This document shows positions 1-11,953 of a stretch of DNA of 64,000 nt, piece after piece. This DNA is from Candidatus Protochlamydia amoebophila UWE25 (GTDB lineage: Bacteria; Chlamydiota; Chlamydiia; Chlamydiales; Parachlamydiaceae): positions 1,302,001 to 1,366,000 of the forward strand of contig NC_005861.2 of NCBI RefSeq assembly GCF_000011565.2. Direction: 5' to 3'. Position 1 is the first letter of the stretch; every line of letters begins with the position of its first letter. Both the position numbers and the translations under genes were made by a program. The notes below the pieces were generated by a model. It had not been told where the DNA came from, ran no database searches, and saw nothing but the letters and a program-made list of their open reading frames with translations.

Positions 1-373
1 TAGCACTAACACTCAACATGCGTTCAGCATCATGAATAATAAAAATCTTCCAAGAGGCTTCATAAGGAGGTAAGTGAACTTCTTCACTTAATTCTCTAAG
101 CGATTGAATACCATGTAGGCCTAACTTTCCTTCAGGACGATAAATATGAATATCAGGATGCAACCCATTTTCTATTTTATACTTATTTTTTTCTTCTTGT
201 TCACAGATTAATTGACTCGCCAATGCATAGGCAAACAGCCCTTTCCCAACGCCATTTGGTCCAGCAAAAAGTAAAGAATTTCCGATAGCTTTTTTTATAA
301 GCATTCTTTGCAGATAAATTTTAATAGGATCATTACCAACGAGAAAAGAAAAAGAAGAGGGAAATTTGTTCAA
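1..373 (-). CDS. holB: DNA polymerase III delta' subunit, N-terminal part (cut by window edge)
   Basis: Clamp-loader AAA+ subunit. My translation of the minus strand is open from a TTG at 373 to the window edge (about 124 residues). It shows a Walker A loop GPNGVGKG near residue 38, then HPDIHIYRPEGK, typical of delta'. The TTG is supported by a GGAG site (385-382) eight bases upstream, and it overlaps the tmk stop codon as TTGA, which suggests translational coupling. Odd point: where bacterial delta' usually carries a four-cysteine zinc module, only one Cys is visible, so the zinc knuckle seems lost. It is the last gene of the gyrase operon in view; the C-terminal half is outside the window. 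Confidence 0.85.
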   Translation of the reverse strand, partial: MNKFPSSFSFLVGNDPIKIYLQRMLIKKAIGNSLLFAGPNGVGKGLFAYALASQLICEQEEKNKYKIENGLHPDIHIYRPEGKLGLHGIQSLRELSEEVHLPPYEASWKIFIIHDAERMLSVSA

Positions 374-1047
374 GTTTTCAACTCCGAGTCAGACCACTGC
401 TCTTCTAAAAATTCAAGCGCTTTTTGTAAAACTTTTGATTGACTTTCATTAGCATCAATACGATATATTCGCTGAGGTTCTTGCTGGACAAGAGATAAAA
501 AAGCCTGACGAACACGTTCGTGAAATTCAATTTTTTCGGATTCGATGCGATCTAATTGCCCCATTTGCGCATGAACTTTTTGAATTTTTTGAGTACGTGC
601 TAAGCCAATCTCTGGAGACACATCTAGAAATAATGTCCAATTAGGAAGTATTTCTGCGCAAACAAGTTGGCAAAACTCTTGTATTTTTTTAGCATTTAAT
701 CCTCGTGCTGCTCCTTGATAAGCAATCGTAGAATCATTAAAACGATCACAAAGCACAATTTTTCCAGCTTTAAGCGCTGGTTGAATTAACTCTTCAATAT
801 GTTGAGCTCTTGCAGCCAAAAATAATAATAATTCTGCTTGGTGTCCAATAGAGATGCTATCCTCATGATTCAACAACAAATGTCGAATTGATTCACCAAG
901 CTTTGTTCCTCCAGGTTCACGTGTTTGAATGACTTCAAACCCTTTATTCCGAAAATAGTCTCCTAATTGGTTGAGAAGGGTCGATTTACCAGATCCCTCT
1001 CCTCCTTCGATTGTGATAAAATACCCCTTAAATTTCGTTGAAGGCAT
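370..1047 (-). CDS. tmk: Thymidylate kinase
   Basis: Phosphorylates dTMP to dTDP in the cytoplasm. The 225-residue length is normal for the family. The P-loop GGEGSGKST lies at residues 15-23, the REPGGT substrate motif follows near residue 43, and the DRFNDST motif sits near residue 101. The ATG lies two bases after the gyrA stop codon, so its ribosome site is inside gyrA and translation is probably coupled. The stop codon overlaps the holB TTG start. The order tmk-gyrA-gyrB matches what I recall from Chlamydia trachomatis. Confidence 0.95.
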   Translation of the reverse strand: MPSTKFKGYFITIEGGEGSGKSTLLNQLGDYFRNKGFEVIQTREPGGTKLGESIRHLLLNHEDSISIGHQAELLLFLAARAQHIEELIQPALKAGKIVLCDRFNDSTIAYQGAARGLNAKKIQEFCQLVCAEILPNWTLFLDVSPEIGLARTQKIQKVHAQMGQLDRIESEKIEFHERVRQAFLSLVQQEPQRIYRIDANESQSKVLQKALEFLEEQWSDSELKT

Positions 1048-1049
1048 GT

Positions 1050-3620
1050 CTATTCCGATTGATCAGTAATTTCTTCTGAGCTGGGCTTTACTGACATTTT
1101 AATTTCTGGTGATTCAAAAGAAACGTTGTTTTCGTTAAGTTCAATTGTATCTGAAGCTAATAACTCTTCACTTTGATTTTCACTACCTTGTAATTTCTGA
1201 ATAGCGACAAGATAATCATTCTCTTTTAAATTTGCTAATTTGACGCCTTGCGTATTGCGCCCCATGACCCGAAGATCATTCATATTAATACGAACTGTTT
1301 GCCCGGTTGCAGACATCATAACCATGCCATCTTCATCTGTGACACAGAGAGCTCCGATTACCTTCCCATTACGTTCACTTGTAATAATAGAGCGAACTCC
1401 TACACCACCTCGATTTGTTTGGCGGAAATCATCTACCTGAGAACGTTTACCGAAGCCATTTTCACAGACGACTAAGATAGACTCATCACCGTTAACAACT
1501 TCACATCCTACGATATAATCATTTTCACCACGTAAGGTTGCCCCTTTGACTCCGCGTGCTGTTCTTCCCATTGGGCGAACGTTGCTTTCTTCAAAACGGA
1601 CTGCCATCCCCTGATGAGTAAAAAGCATTACTTGCTGCTCAGGTTTAACAAGGCGAGCGGCAACAAGTTCGTCTCCTTCATCAATGTCAAGAGCCCAAAT
1701 CCCTTTTCTTCTGGGGTTGCTAAATTCATTGAGAAGCGATTTTTTAACAACAGCACGCTTAGTAGCCATCAAAATGCACGCTTCTTCTTCAAAAGAAGAG
1801 ACGCGTTGAATAGTCGCAATTTTTTCTTCCGGGCGAATATCTTCTAAAAGATTAATAAGAGGTTTTCCTTTGGATTTGCGTCCCGTTTCTGGAATTTGCC
1901 ATACTTTTAACCAATAACAACGACCTAGATTAGTGAAAATAAGCAAATAATCGTGCGTTGTTGCAACGTATAGACCCTTAATCACATCTTCTTCTCGCTT
2001 GAGCTGCATTCCTGTCACACCCTGGCCACCTCTTCGTTGCTCACGAAATGTATTGACAGGCATACGCTTAATATAATCATCTTGAGAAATTGTAATAATC
2101 ACAGGCTCATTTGCGATCAAGTCTTCCATATTGACTTCAGTTTCTGCCGCAATGATTTGTGTCTGTCTCTCAGATTTATGATGCTTTTGAATATCTAATA
2201 GCTCCTCACGAATAATCTCTTTAACCATTGCTTCGCTTGCTAAAACGGCTCGTAAATAATCAATCTTTTTTAACAATTCTTGATATTCATCATTAATTTT
2301 ATCTCTTTCAAGCCCAGTTAATTGATATAGTCTTAAATCTAAAATTGCATTGGCTTGACGTTCAGTGAATTCAAATTGTTTTATTAATTCAATGCGAGCC
2401 TCATCCCGATTACTACTTGCACGAATCAGACGAACAACTTCATCTAAATGATCAATTGCTTTTAAATATCCTTCTAGAATATGAGCTCGCGCTTCTGCTT
2501 TATTAAGCTCAAATCGAGTACGTCGACGTACCACATCAATGCGATGTTCAATCCAAACAGAAATTAGCTGTTTAACATTCATGGTACGAGGTAAACCTTT
2601 ATCTAATGCAAGCATGTTGCATCCAAAGGTAATTTGCAAATCACTAAACTTATAAAGCTGATTGATGATAACTTCTGGAACTTCTCCACGCTTTAATTCG
2701 ATAACAATACGCATTCCATCTTTATCGGACTCATCGCGTAAATCTGAAATCCCTGTAATCGTTTTATTATTGATGAGTTCTGCAATGTGTTCGATTAAAC
2801 GGGATTTATTTACATTGTAGGGAATTTCATCGATGGCTAAACGAGAACGATCCGGATTATCTTCGTTTTCCTCAACTCGAATGACTCCTCTTAAAATGAG
2901 CTTTCCCCTTCCTGTATGGAAAGCTTCTTTAATCCCCCGATAACCGCAAATCATCCCTCCTGTTGGAAAATCTGGGCCGGGCATCACCTTCATAATGTCA
3001 TCAATTGAAGTTGTAGGATTTTCTAACAAGAGTAAAGTTGCTTTGATTAACTCATTTAAATTGTGAGGAGGAATATTCGTAGCCATCCCCACCGCAATTC
3101 CAGATGAACCGTTGCAAAGAAGATTAGGAAATTTAGAAGGAAAAACAGTAGGTTCTTTCTTAGTCTCATCATAGTTAGGAACCATTTCAACAGTGTCTTT
3201 ATCCAAGTCGTCCATCAGTTGGACAGCTGCTGTTGTCAAACGAGCTTCAGTATAACGCATCGCAGCCGGAGGATCTCCATCAACAGAACCGAAGTTTCCT
3301 TGTCCATCTACCAAATTGTATCGCATAATCCACTTCTGAGCCATTCTAACGAGAGTTGGGTAAATGACCATTTCTCCATGTGGATGGTAGTCACCCGACG
3401 TGTCACCCGAAATTTTGGCACATTTTCTATGCTTTCCATTAGGACCTAGATTAAGTTGTCGCATAGCATAGAGAATTCGACGCTGAGAGGGTTTTAAACC
3501 ATCACGTGCATCCGGAAGAGCGCGAGAAATGATGACTGACATTGAATAGCGTAAATAGCTATCTTTCATTTCATCTTCTACGTTTCGAGAAACGATGACT
3601 TCGTCTTTAGTGTAGGACAT
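1050..3620 (-). CDS. gyrA: DNA gyrase subunit A
   Basis: Breakage-reunion subunit of gyrase, 856 residues. The catalytic tyrosine is Y123 in [10 protein letters not shown], and the C-terminal domain holds a GyrA box (QRRGGQGV), which separates it from ParC. The tail is acidic (SEEITDQSE). In the quinolone-resistance-determining region the sequence is [13 protein letters not shown]: Met84 replaces the usual Ser/Thr (E. coli Ser83) and Pro occupies the Asp87 position. A GAGG ribosome site precedes the ATG. gyrB lies 87 bases upstream on the same strand. Confidence 0.97.
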   Translation of the reverse strand: MSYTKDEVIVSRNVEDEMKDSYLRYSMSVIISRALPDARDGLKPSQRRILYAMRQLNLGPNGKHRKCAKISGDTSGDYHPHGEMVIYPTLVRMAQKWIMRYNLVDGQGNFGSVDGDPPAAMRYTEARLTTAAVQLMDDLDKDTVEMVPNYDETKKEPTVFPSKFPNLLCNGSSGIAVGMATNIPPHNLNELIKATLLLLENPTTSIDDIMKVMPGPDFPTGGMICGYRGIKEAFHTGRGKLILRGVIRVEENEDNPDRSRLAIDEIPYNVNKSRLIEHIAELINNKTITGISDLRDESDKDGMRIVIELKRGEVPEVIINQLYKFSDLQITFGCNMLALDKGLPRTMNVKQLISVWIEHRIDVVRRRTRFELNKAEARAHILEGYLKAIDHLDEVVRLIRASSNRDEARIELIKQFEFTERQANAILDLRLYQLTGLERDKINDEYQELLKKIDYLRAVLASEAMVKEIIREELLDIQKHHKSERQTQIIAAETEVNMEDLIANEPVIITISQDDYIKRMPVNTFREQRRGGQGVTGMQLKREEDVIKGLYVATTHDYLLIFTNLGRCYWLKVWQIPETGRKSKGKPLINLLEDIRPEEKIATIQRVSSFEEEACILMATKRAVVKKSLLNEFSNPRRKGIWALDIDEGDELVAARLVKPEQQVMLFTHQGMAVRFEESNVRPMGRTARGVKGATLRGENDYIVGCEVVNGDESILVVCENGFGKRSQVDDFRQTNRGGVGVRSIITSERNGKVIGALCVTDEDGMVMMSATGQTVRINMNDLRVMGRNTQGVKLANLKENDYLVAIQKLQGSENQSEELLASDTIELNENNVSFESPEIKMSVKPSSEEITDQSE

Positions 3621-3707
3621 ATAACCTCTATTTAGGCCAGTTGCAAAATTCCTTTATCACTCGCATCAACAAGTTTTGTGACTAAAAGAAAGTGAACTGA
3701 TTCACGA

Positions 3708-6224
<2,517 letters not shown>

Positions 6225-6250
6225 TTAAATATTGAAACTTTATCTCTGTA

Positions 6251-6589
6251 TCAACCAATTCGAAATAAAATCGTTTTGATTTCTACTCGAGGAAACTTTT
6301 GTCTAAGCTGGCTTAAGAGGCGCGGCTTATCATTTTGACTTAGCAAACTATAAAGAGTTGAATTTTTCACCTTAACAACAAGCACTCCAGATGAAAAAGA
6401 AACGGCTTGTGTCAACGCAGAAAGCTTGGGACCAATAATGATAGGCCACATCGCCAAAATCAAATCAGATCGTTGTTCATAAGCTTTACCAATTTTTGAT
6501 AGAACATTTGGCAGTAAATCGTTGATATGATGACTCGTCACCTCTGTTCCATCATAACTTCTAGATGTGCGAGAATAGGGCTTGCTCAC
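6251..6589 (-). CDS. DUF721 (DciA-like) protein
   Basis: Small protein of 112 residues with the DUF721 pattern: MWPIIIGPKLSALTQAV, then SGVLVVKVKNSTLYSLL and a C-terminal RVEIKTILFRIG strand. DciA proteins of this family load or recruit the replicative helicase in bacteria lacking DnaC; this role is inferred from the family. The start is GTG with a weak AAGGCGG about a dozen bases upstream. It is the first gene of the gyrB-gyrA-tmk-holB run, which fits a replication role, and it resembles the position of C. trachomatis CT191 as I recall it. Confidence 0.8.
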   Translation of the reverse strand: MSKPYSRTSRSYDGTEVTSHHINDLLPNVLSKIGKAYEQRSDLILAMWPIIIGPKLSALTQAVSFSSGVLVVKVKNSTLYSLLSQNDKPRLLSQLRQKFPRVEIKTILFRIG

Positions 6590-6922
6590 AGCTTTATTTC
6601 CGCCTTGATTTGAAAGCTCTTAAGAGAAAAATTAAAGCCAAATAATATCATAAACCCCTGTCTGAAACAACATTTTTATGATTAATTTCTATTATTATCA
6701 AATAAACAAACTTTTTAACTCATACTTATATGTAAATAGAGCTGAAGTAAAGCAAAACCCAAAAATTTTTATTCAATTCTGTCAAAGTCCAACCTCTCTC
6801 CTTAGCACTATTAAATTGATTAAATTTTTTTGAATTCAAAAAAATTGCTAAATTTTGAGCATAAAAAAAAGAGCCTCATCAAGAAAACTTAATGAGGCTC
6901 AGAAACAAAGAGAAAAAAGAAA
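6590..6922. other. Intergenic region, 333 bases
   Basis: AT-rich spacer between the DUF721 gene and the porin gene, both on the minus strand. It holds the porin terminator (6862-6900) and a perfect ten-base palindrome CTCTTAAGAG at 6617-6626 about 28 bases upstream of the DUF721 start, which could be a regulatory site. I see no gene in it. Confidence 0.6.
6862..6900 (-). terminator. Rho-independent terminator of the porin gene
   Basis: Perfect nine-base stem GAGCCTCAT/ATGAGGCTC (6871-6879 with 6892-6900) with a 12-base loop. On the minus strand it is followed by a run of eight T. It lies about 20 bases after the porin stop codon. Confidence 0.9.
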
Positions 6923-7960
6923 TTAGAATGCCATTCCTACATCAAATGTAACGCTACCAGAGCACCACTTAACATCTCTAAGTGGGATTGATACGAAACA
7001 TTTTGTGTCAACATTACCTACTTCAGTTTTAGTAACTAAAGAACGATCATGTCCACGTCTTGCATGGAAATACTGAATTCCACCTTTTAAAGCAAGCGTC
7101 CAGCACTCATCCAAATCCCATTTCACACCAAAGTCAAGTACATGACCTTGAGAACTTTTTGAGCGGTGGTGAAAACCATTTGGAAGATCATTACGTAATT
7201 TCCAATCAGCTTTTGCATGATATTTTGCAAAATGAAATTCATAATCTAAGAACAATTCTAAATCACAGCTAATACGATAGTCAAAATCAACTCCAACAAA
7301 TGGTCCATTCCAACGTGTGTTATAACGGTTATGGAAATTTGAACTAGAAGAAGAAGAAGAAGAAGAGCTGTAATCGTAGTAGTCGCTAGAAGCACGAAGA
7401 AGGCCGCTGCTACTGCTGCTTTCACCTATAGGGCTAGTTGCAAATCTTAAATGACGATCTTTCAAGTGTTGGCCTTTCCAAGAATAACCAACGACTGGTG
7501 TAACAGAAAAGCTATCGTCACACAATTTAAATTGATATCCAAGAGCAACGTCTACATCGTAAACATGACCTCTTGTTTTAGCATGCGTGCGAGAAATTTC
7601 TAATTGAGACTCTTCGCCTGCATTAATGTAGTCAGAATCTCTATTCTTACCACTTACGATCCAACCGTAATCTCCACTAGCACGCAAGTAAACATTGTCA
7701 CAAGTGACATACTCACCTCTAGCTTCGATTTGCCAGATATTTAAATTTTTCCATTTTAATGTCGATTGAGCTCCAAATGGTGATGCTGCCGAATAGCCAC
7801 TATCTGAGCTGTCGAGACCAGTACGGGTTTTCCACTTAAGTTCATCTCTACGATAGCCAAAGCCAACTTCTAAAGATGAATCTGTTGCTTCAGGCCAAAA
7901 TGCTTGAGCAGCAGAACAACTTAAAAGGGATGCCATAATTGTCAAAAGGATTTTGCGCAT
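6923..7960 (-). CDS. Pom-like outer membrane protein (probable porin)
   Basis: About 345 residues from the chosen ATG at 7960, which has AGAGGA just upstream and begins a clear signal peptide (MRKILLTIMASLLSCSAAQA, cleavage before FWPEA). An upstream in-frame start at 8011 lacks these features. The mature part alternates aromatic and polar residues in beta-strand fashion, holds conserved-looking Cys residues (YVTCDN, FKLCDD, ISCDLELF) and ends in Phe (VTFDVGMAF), the usual outer-membrane assembly signal. This resembles the Protochlamydia outer-membrane (Pom) family, which replaces MOMP in amoebal chlamydiae. A Ser-rich stretch in the middle may be a surface loop. It is a single-gene unit with its own terminator. 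Confidence 0.8.
   Translation of the reverse strand: MRKILLTIMASLLSCSAAQAFWPEATDSSLEVGFGYRRDELKWKTRTGLDSSDSGYSAASPFGAQSTLKWKNLNIWQIEARGEYVTCDNVYLRASGDYGWIVSGKNRDSDYINAGEESQLEISRTHAKTRGHVYDVDVALGYQFKLCDDSFSVTPVVGYSWKGQHLKDRHLRFATSPIGESSSSSGLLRASSDYYDYSSSSSSSSSSNFHNRYNTRWNGPFVGVDFDYRISCDLELFLDYEFHFAKYHAKADWKLRNDLPNGFHHRSKSSQGHVLDFGVKWDLDECWTLALKGGIQYFHARRGHDRSLVTKTEVGNVDTKCFVSIPLRDVKWCSGSVTFDVGMAF
7346..7367 (-). repeat. Trinucleotide repeat encoding a Ser run in the porin
   Basis: Six perfect GAA triplets on the plus strand (7347-7364), read as Ser codons (TCT) in the porin gene. They lie in a ten-residue Ser run, with a second Ser cluster encoded about 40 bases further on. Unit gain or loss would keep the frame. 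Confidence 0.85.
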
Positions 7961-8031
7961 ATATGTCCTCTTAATGATTTTTAATGGTTCAGGGATCTTA
8001 AAAAAATACACTTTAACAATAAATTCTAGAA

Positions 8032-8973
8032 TTAATCAACACTAAAACGTGCGTTAACAATAGGTTTTGGTAATTGGAAGACAACATCTTCGTGAGTATA
8101 AACGATGTCTTCCACTTCATTTACACCTAATTCTATCAAACACTGGATGCATTTTTGAACAATTTCTTCAGGAGTTGATGCACCAGCAGTCAAGCCTATG
8201 ACTTGCTTTCCTAATAGCCATTCAGGATGAATTTCTTTTTCATCATTAATTAAATAAGATTCTATTCCTCTTGTCGAAGCAGCTTCTCTCAATCGATTTG
8301 AATTGGAACTTTGCGGATCACCCACGACTAACACAAGATCTGTTAGGTCAGTAATTTCCCTAAGGGCCATTTGGCGGTTTGTTGTCGCATAGCAAATGGA
8401 AGAACTCGGTAATGTTTCTACATGAGGATATTTAACAATTAGGGCTTGCGTAATCTCTTTCACATCATCCAAACTCAAAGTTGTTTGTGTAATATAAAAA
8501 AGTTTGTCCTGAGAAGAGAAATTTAAATTTTTGACATCTTCCACAGACTCTACGATTGTTGTTACATCAGGTGCTTCACCTGCGGTTCCAATAATCTCGA
8601 CATGGTTATGATGGCCAATCAAGATAATCTGATAGCCTTGTAAAGCATATCGTTTTACTGCAGAATGAACTCTAGTTACTAAGCCACATGTGGCGTCTAT
8701 TTCTATCAGTTGTCTTTTTTTAGCTTGTTCTCTGACCGCAGGTGATACACCATGTGCTGAATAAATCAACCTAGCTCCCACTGGTACATCTTCTACATCT
8801 TCAATAAAAATAGCTCCTTTCGTCTTTAAGCCTTGAACAACATGTCGATTGTGAACAATCTCATGCTTGACATAAATAGGAGATCCCCAAAGAAGAAGAG
8901 CTTTTTCAACTGTTTCAATCGCTCGCTCGACTCCAGCACAAAAACCGCGGGGCTTAGATAACAACAGTTTCAT
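8032..8973 (-). CDS. ispH: 4-hydroxy-3-methylbut-2-enyl diphosphate reductase
   Basis: Last enzyme of the MEP isoprenoid pathway, a 4Fe-4S protein making IPP and DMAPP. About 313 residues from the ATG at 8973, which has AGG six bases upstream; an in-frame ATG at 8988 has a poorer site and adds five residues. The three cluster cysteines are visible in RGFCAGVERA (Cys12), DATCGLV and SSICYATTNRQ. The HEIVHN, SAHGVSP and GHHNHVEIIGTAGE motifs of the family are present. It lies 71 bases upstream of the porin start on the same strand. Confidence 0.95.
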   Translation of the reverse strand: MKLLLSKPRGFCAGVERAIETVEKALLLWGSPIYVKHEIVHNRHVVQGLKTKGAIFIEDVEDVPVGARLIYSAHGVSPAVREQAKKRQLIEIDATCGLVTRVHSAVKRYALQGYQIILIGHHNHVEIIGTAGEAPDVTTIVESVEDVKNLNFSSQDKLFYITQTTLSLDDVKEITQALIVKYPHVETLPSSSICYATTNRQMALREITDLTDLVLVVGDPQSSNSNRLREAASTRGIESYLINDEKEIHPEWLLGKQVIGLTAGASTPEEIVQKCIQCLIELGVNEVEDIVYTHEDVVFQLPKPIVNARFSVD

Positions 8974-9043
8974 TTTCAACCTAAACATCTCTTGAAATTA
9001 GAAGGGGAATCATAAAGAAAATGGGAGTATTTGACAATCCTTA

Positions 9044-9529
9044 TCATTTTTTTTCTTCTTTCACTCGAATATGATTTAGTAGACCCACACAAGAATCTTC
9101 TAAAATATCAAGGACTAATTCAAAAGCACCACCCGGTTGATAATAAGGGTCTGGGACTTCCTGTCCTTGATAAAATTGACTGTACTCTGTCATGAACATA
9201 ATTTTAGATTTTTGCTCAGTAGATTTTGCATGTTGATAAAGTGATTCAAGTACTTCTTTATCTGCCACTAAAATATAATCAAATCGATTAAAAAATTCTT
9301 TTTGAAATTGCTGAGCTTGACTAGTCAAAATGATTCCTCTTGATTTCGCAGCTTCTTGCATCCGTACGTCAGGACTATGACCAACATGCCAATCTCCCAT
9401 TCCACAACTTTCGATATGGAAGGCTAGATCGGGCTCTTTCTTTGCAAAATGACGTAAAATTCCTTCCGCAGCAGGAGACCTACAAATATTGCCCATGCAG
9501 ACAAAGAGTACATTTATTGTTTCCATCAT
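9044..9529 (-). CDS. Low-molecular-weight protein tyrosine phosphatase
   Basis: 161 residues. The catalytic P-loop CMGNICRS starts at Cys11 and the general acid is in VPDPYY near residue 125, as in the LMW-PTP family. Two adjacent ATG codons (9529, 9526) open the frame. It lies 72 bases downstream of a kinase-like gene on the same strand, so the two may work on the same substrates; that is inference. It could instead be arsenate-reductase-like, but the DPYY acid loop favours a phosphatase. Confidence 0.9.
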   Translation of the reverse strand: MMETINVLFVCMGNICRSPAAEGILRHFAKKEPDLAFHIESCGMGDWHVGHSPDVRMQEAAKSRGIILTSQAQQFQKEFFNRFDYILVADKEVLESLYQHAKSTEQKSKIMFMTEYSQFYQGQEVPDPYYQPGGAFELVLDILEDSCVGLLNHIRVKEEKK

Positions 9530-9601
9530 TCATCTATTCCTAATTAAAATTTACTATAAAGTATCGCTGTAGCTTTGGTTTTCTTCTTTACAATCAATTT
9601 A

Positions 9602-11569
9602 TTAAGAAATTTGCACATCAGCCGCACAGCGAAAGCCATAGGTTCCATTAACGGTGCCGGGATTATTGCGATGTCTTCTAGAACATCGAAGATCTTCTTT
9701 TAAACTCTTCCAACAGCCTCCCCTTAAAACACGATAAACGCCTTGTAAAGGCCCTTGAGGAAAATCTGGTTCTTGCATGGATAATTCATAATAATTATAA
9801 CCATACCAATCGTGGCACCACTCATAAACATTACCTGCCATATCATAAAGGCCACAATTATTTGGAGCATAACTCATCACAGTCGTGGTATCTGAACTAA
9901 AGAAATTGGCCTGTGTTTTTTCAATCTCCTCACCCGTCGGATAAAGAACATTTTCTTGTCCACCCCTAGCTGCAATTTCCCATTCAGCTTCAGTTGGAAG
10001 GCGTTTCCCTATCCATTTAGCATAAGCAATCGCTCCATACCAAGTCACCCCAACAACTGGATGTTTCGCATATCCAGATTCAATACTAAGCTTACCTCCA
10101 CTTCTTTTAATACGTGAGTCACGTAAACGAATAATGTCATTATGGTTGCTGTCTTTTTCTCCTCCCATTACTTCTAGAAAACGAACAAATTGCTCATTAG
10201 TCACAGGATGGACATCCAGAGCAAAACTTGAAAGAGTGATTTGATGCCTTGGCATTTCGTCGCGATTTCCATCTTGACTTCCTCGATAAAAATTCCCTCC
10301 TTCAATGATAACCATATCAGTTAAAATCGGTTTAACATTGGTCACATCTTTTCTTTCGGGGTTATAAACTTTTACAGCTGAACTAATTTGAAAAATTGCT
10401 GCAGGATCGTGATCAGTTTGAGGGCGTTCGAGTAATGGATTTTGTAATACTGGTCTTAAGGTTGAAACAGCCTCCTCAATCACAGGTGGAGCTTCTTCTA
10501 TTTTTAATGTAACTAGAGACTCGCTAACACCTTTTTGAACATTGCATTTTCCCTCTTCAAAAATAATTGATGCTTCATTATTGAAAAAAAACTCTTCTTT
10601 ACCAAGAGTTAACTCTTCAATTTTGGCATTTTTTGATTTTGGCTCTTGAAGAGTTTCTTTTAAAGCAGTTACTAAAGAATCTGTTCGTTTAGCAGGTTGA
10701 TTTTGTAAACATTTTTCTAATAAAGTATCCCATTGATAACGATAACGTGAAGAGTTGGAAGGCATTTCAAAAATACCTTCCGGTAGCTCGTTCATCAATA
10801 AATAGTACACTAACACACCAAATGCAAACACATCTGTCTTCATGCTGACCGAATGGGGAAAATCCAGCCTTTTTTGTTCTGGAGCAAAAAAAGCATGCGT
10901 TTGTAAAAAAGAAGCATGTAAAGGAATTAATTTTTGAGAATCGATAGAGGGACTAGGATAGCGATCTTGGCCCATTTTTTGCCATAAATTTTGGGAGCCA
11001 ATCTCAAGGGCTTCTGCCACATTTTTATAAGTTCTGGTCAAAACTGCACCTGGTCCAATTATCCAAGACAAACCAAAATCAGACAAATGGACTTCTAAGT
11101 TTTGACGCCTTTTCCCAATTAATATATTGTTAGGTTTTAACCCTCGATGAATCAGTTCTCTATTTCCCATTTTTTTACTATGAGCGTAATCTAAAGCTTC
11201 TGCAATTTGCATGAGAATATTAATAATTTCATCCTCTTCTAATCTCCGGTCGAGCTCCATTAAGTATTGAGCAAGATTTGTCATTTCTCCCATTTGATCT
11301 ACAACACAATCAGTGACTAGAAAATAAACCCCTTGAGCAAAAGAAATATTATGTGTTTTAACAATATTTGGATGATCTAGCGTAGATAAAAAACTAATAT
11401 CTTCTTGGAAGCGTTGAATAAAACTACGATCTGTAGACAATTCTTCCGGAAGGATCTTAAGGATATATTGAGTTTTCATAAAACGGTGTTCAGCTAAATA
11501 AACTTCCCCCAAAGTTCCATGCCCAATCGATTTTATGATTATGTAATCGCCTAAAATACGCTGTTCCAT
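9602..11569 (-). CDS. Kinase-like protein with C-terminal FGE/SUMF1-type domain; catalytic Asp missing
   Basis: 655 residues. Residues 1-300 form a Ser/Thr kinase fold: glycine loop GHGTLGEV (16-23), Lys38, Glu56, DFG (164-166) and APE (229-231). The catalytic loop reads HRGLKPNN (141-148), so the proton-acceptor Asp of HRD is Gly (codon GGG). Residues 300-416 look like a linker. Residues 417-655 match the FGE-sulfatase/SUMF1 fold (MVIIEGGNFYRGS, KRLPTEAEWE, GNVYEWCHDW, YGFRC) but lack the CxxxxC pair of true formylglycine enzymes, so a ligand-binding role is likelier. The layout resembles chlamydial Pkn1. No membrane segment is visible. The phosphatase gene follows directly. Confidence 0.88.
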   Translation of the reverse strand: MEQRILGDYIIIKSIGHGTLGEVYLAEHRFMKTQYILKILPEELSTDRSFIQRFQEDISFLSTLDHPNIVKTHNISFAQGVYFLVTDCVVDQMGEMTNLAQYLMELDRRLEEDEIINILMQIAEALDYAHSKKMGNRELIHRGLKPNNILIGKRRQNLEVHLSDFGLSWIIGPGAVLTRTYKNVAEALEIGSQNLWQKMGQDRYPSPSIDSQKLIPLHASFLQTHAFFAPEQKRLDFPHSVSMKTDVFAFGVLVYYLLMNELPEGIFEMPSNSSRYRYQWDTLLEKCLQNQPAKRTDSLVTALKETLQEPKSKNAKIEELTLGKEEFFFNNEASIIFEEGKCNVQKGVSESLVTLKIEEAPPVIEEAVSTLRPVLQNPLLERPQTDHDPAAIFQISSAVKVYNPERKDVTNVKPILTDMVIIEGGNFYRGSQDGNRDEMPRHQITLSSFALDVHPVTNEQFVRFLEVMGGEKDSNHNDIIRLRDSRIKRSGGKLSIESGYAKHPVVGVTWYGAIAYAKWIGKRLPTEAEWEIAARGGQENVLYPTGEEIEKTQANFFSSDTTTVMSYAPNNCGLYDMAGNVYEWCHDWYGYNYYELSMQEPDFPQGPLQGVYRVLRGGCWKSLKEDLRCSRRHRNNPGTVNGTYGFRCAADVQIS

Positions 11570-11953
11570 GCTAAATCCTTTTATCTTAACTCTTAGATGT
11601 GTAAGTTTTAATTTAAAGTTTTGGTCTTATTTAAATCTTACATAAGTTATAAAAGATAACCTCTCTTTAAATTAATTTCAAACCTCTTGAAAACAGCTCT
11701 CATCAAAAAAATTTAAACAATAACTTTTGATGATTATTGTCTATTAATAATGACATAAGCAAAAACCCCTTCAAATTATTTAAATTTCCTGACCAAATAA
11801 GATGGCAGCTAATAAAGAAATGATAAATTTGTGCGACCGTACTAACAAAGTAAACTTGAGTTTTTCTTGTCTCTTTCAGTCAGGTATGCTAACCTCCTCC
11901 TTTTAAACTTTCGTTTTACAATTTTATTTAAAAAATTTACAGGTTATTTGTTC
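11570..11953. other. Divergent intergenic region, 384 bases
   Basis: AT-rich spacer between the kinase-like gene (minus) and yidC (plus); it should hold both promoters. I could not pick convincing -35/-10 pairs. An in-frame TTG at 11867 would extend yidC by 29 residues, but the ATG at 11954 is better. No other gene seen. Confidence 0.5.

Noticed and set aside
1240-1475. Plus-strand reading frames inside gyrA
   Set aside because: Two overlapping short frames lie antisense to strongly conserved gyrA sequence and have no ribosome site or family look.
9602-10400. Reading the FGE-like domain as a diversity-generating retroelement target
   Set aside because: No reverse transcriptase or template repeat is seen nearby; the fold alone is not enough.
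11867-11953. TTG-initiated extension of yidC
   Set aside because: It places 29 extra residues before the normal first membrane helix; the ATG at 11954 has a ribosome site.
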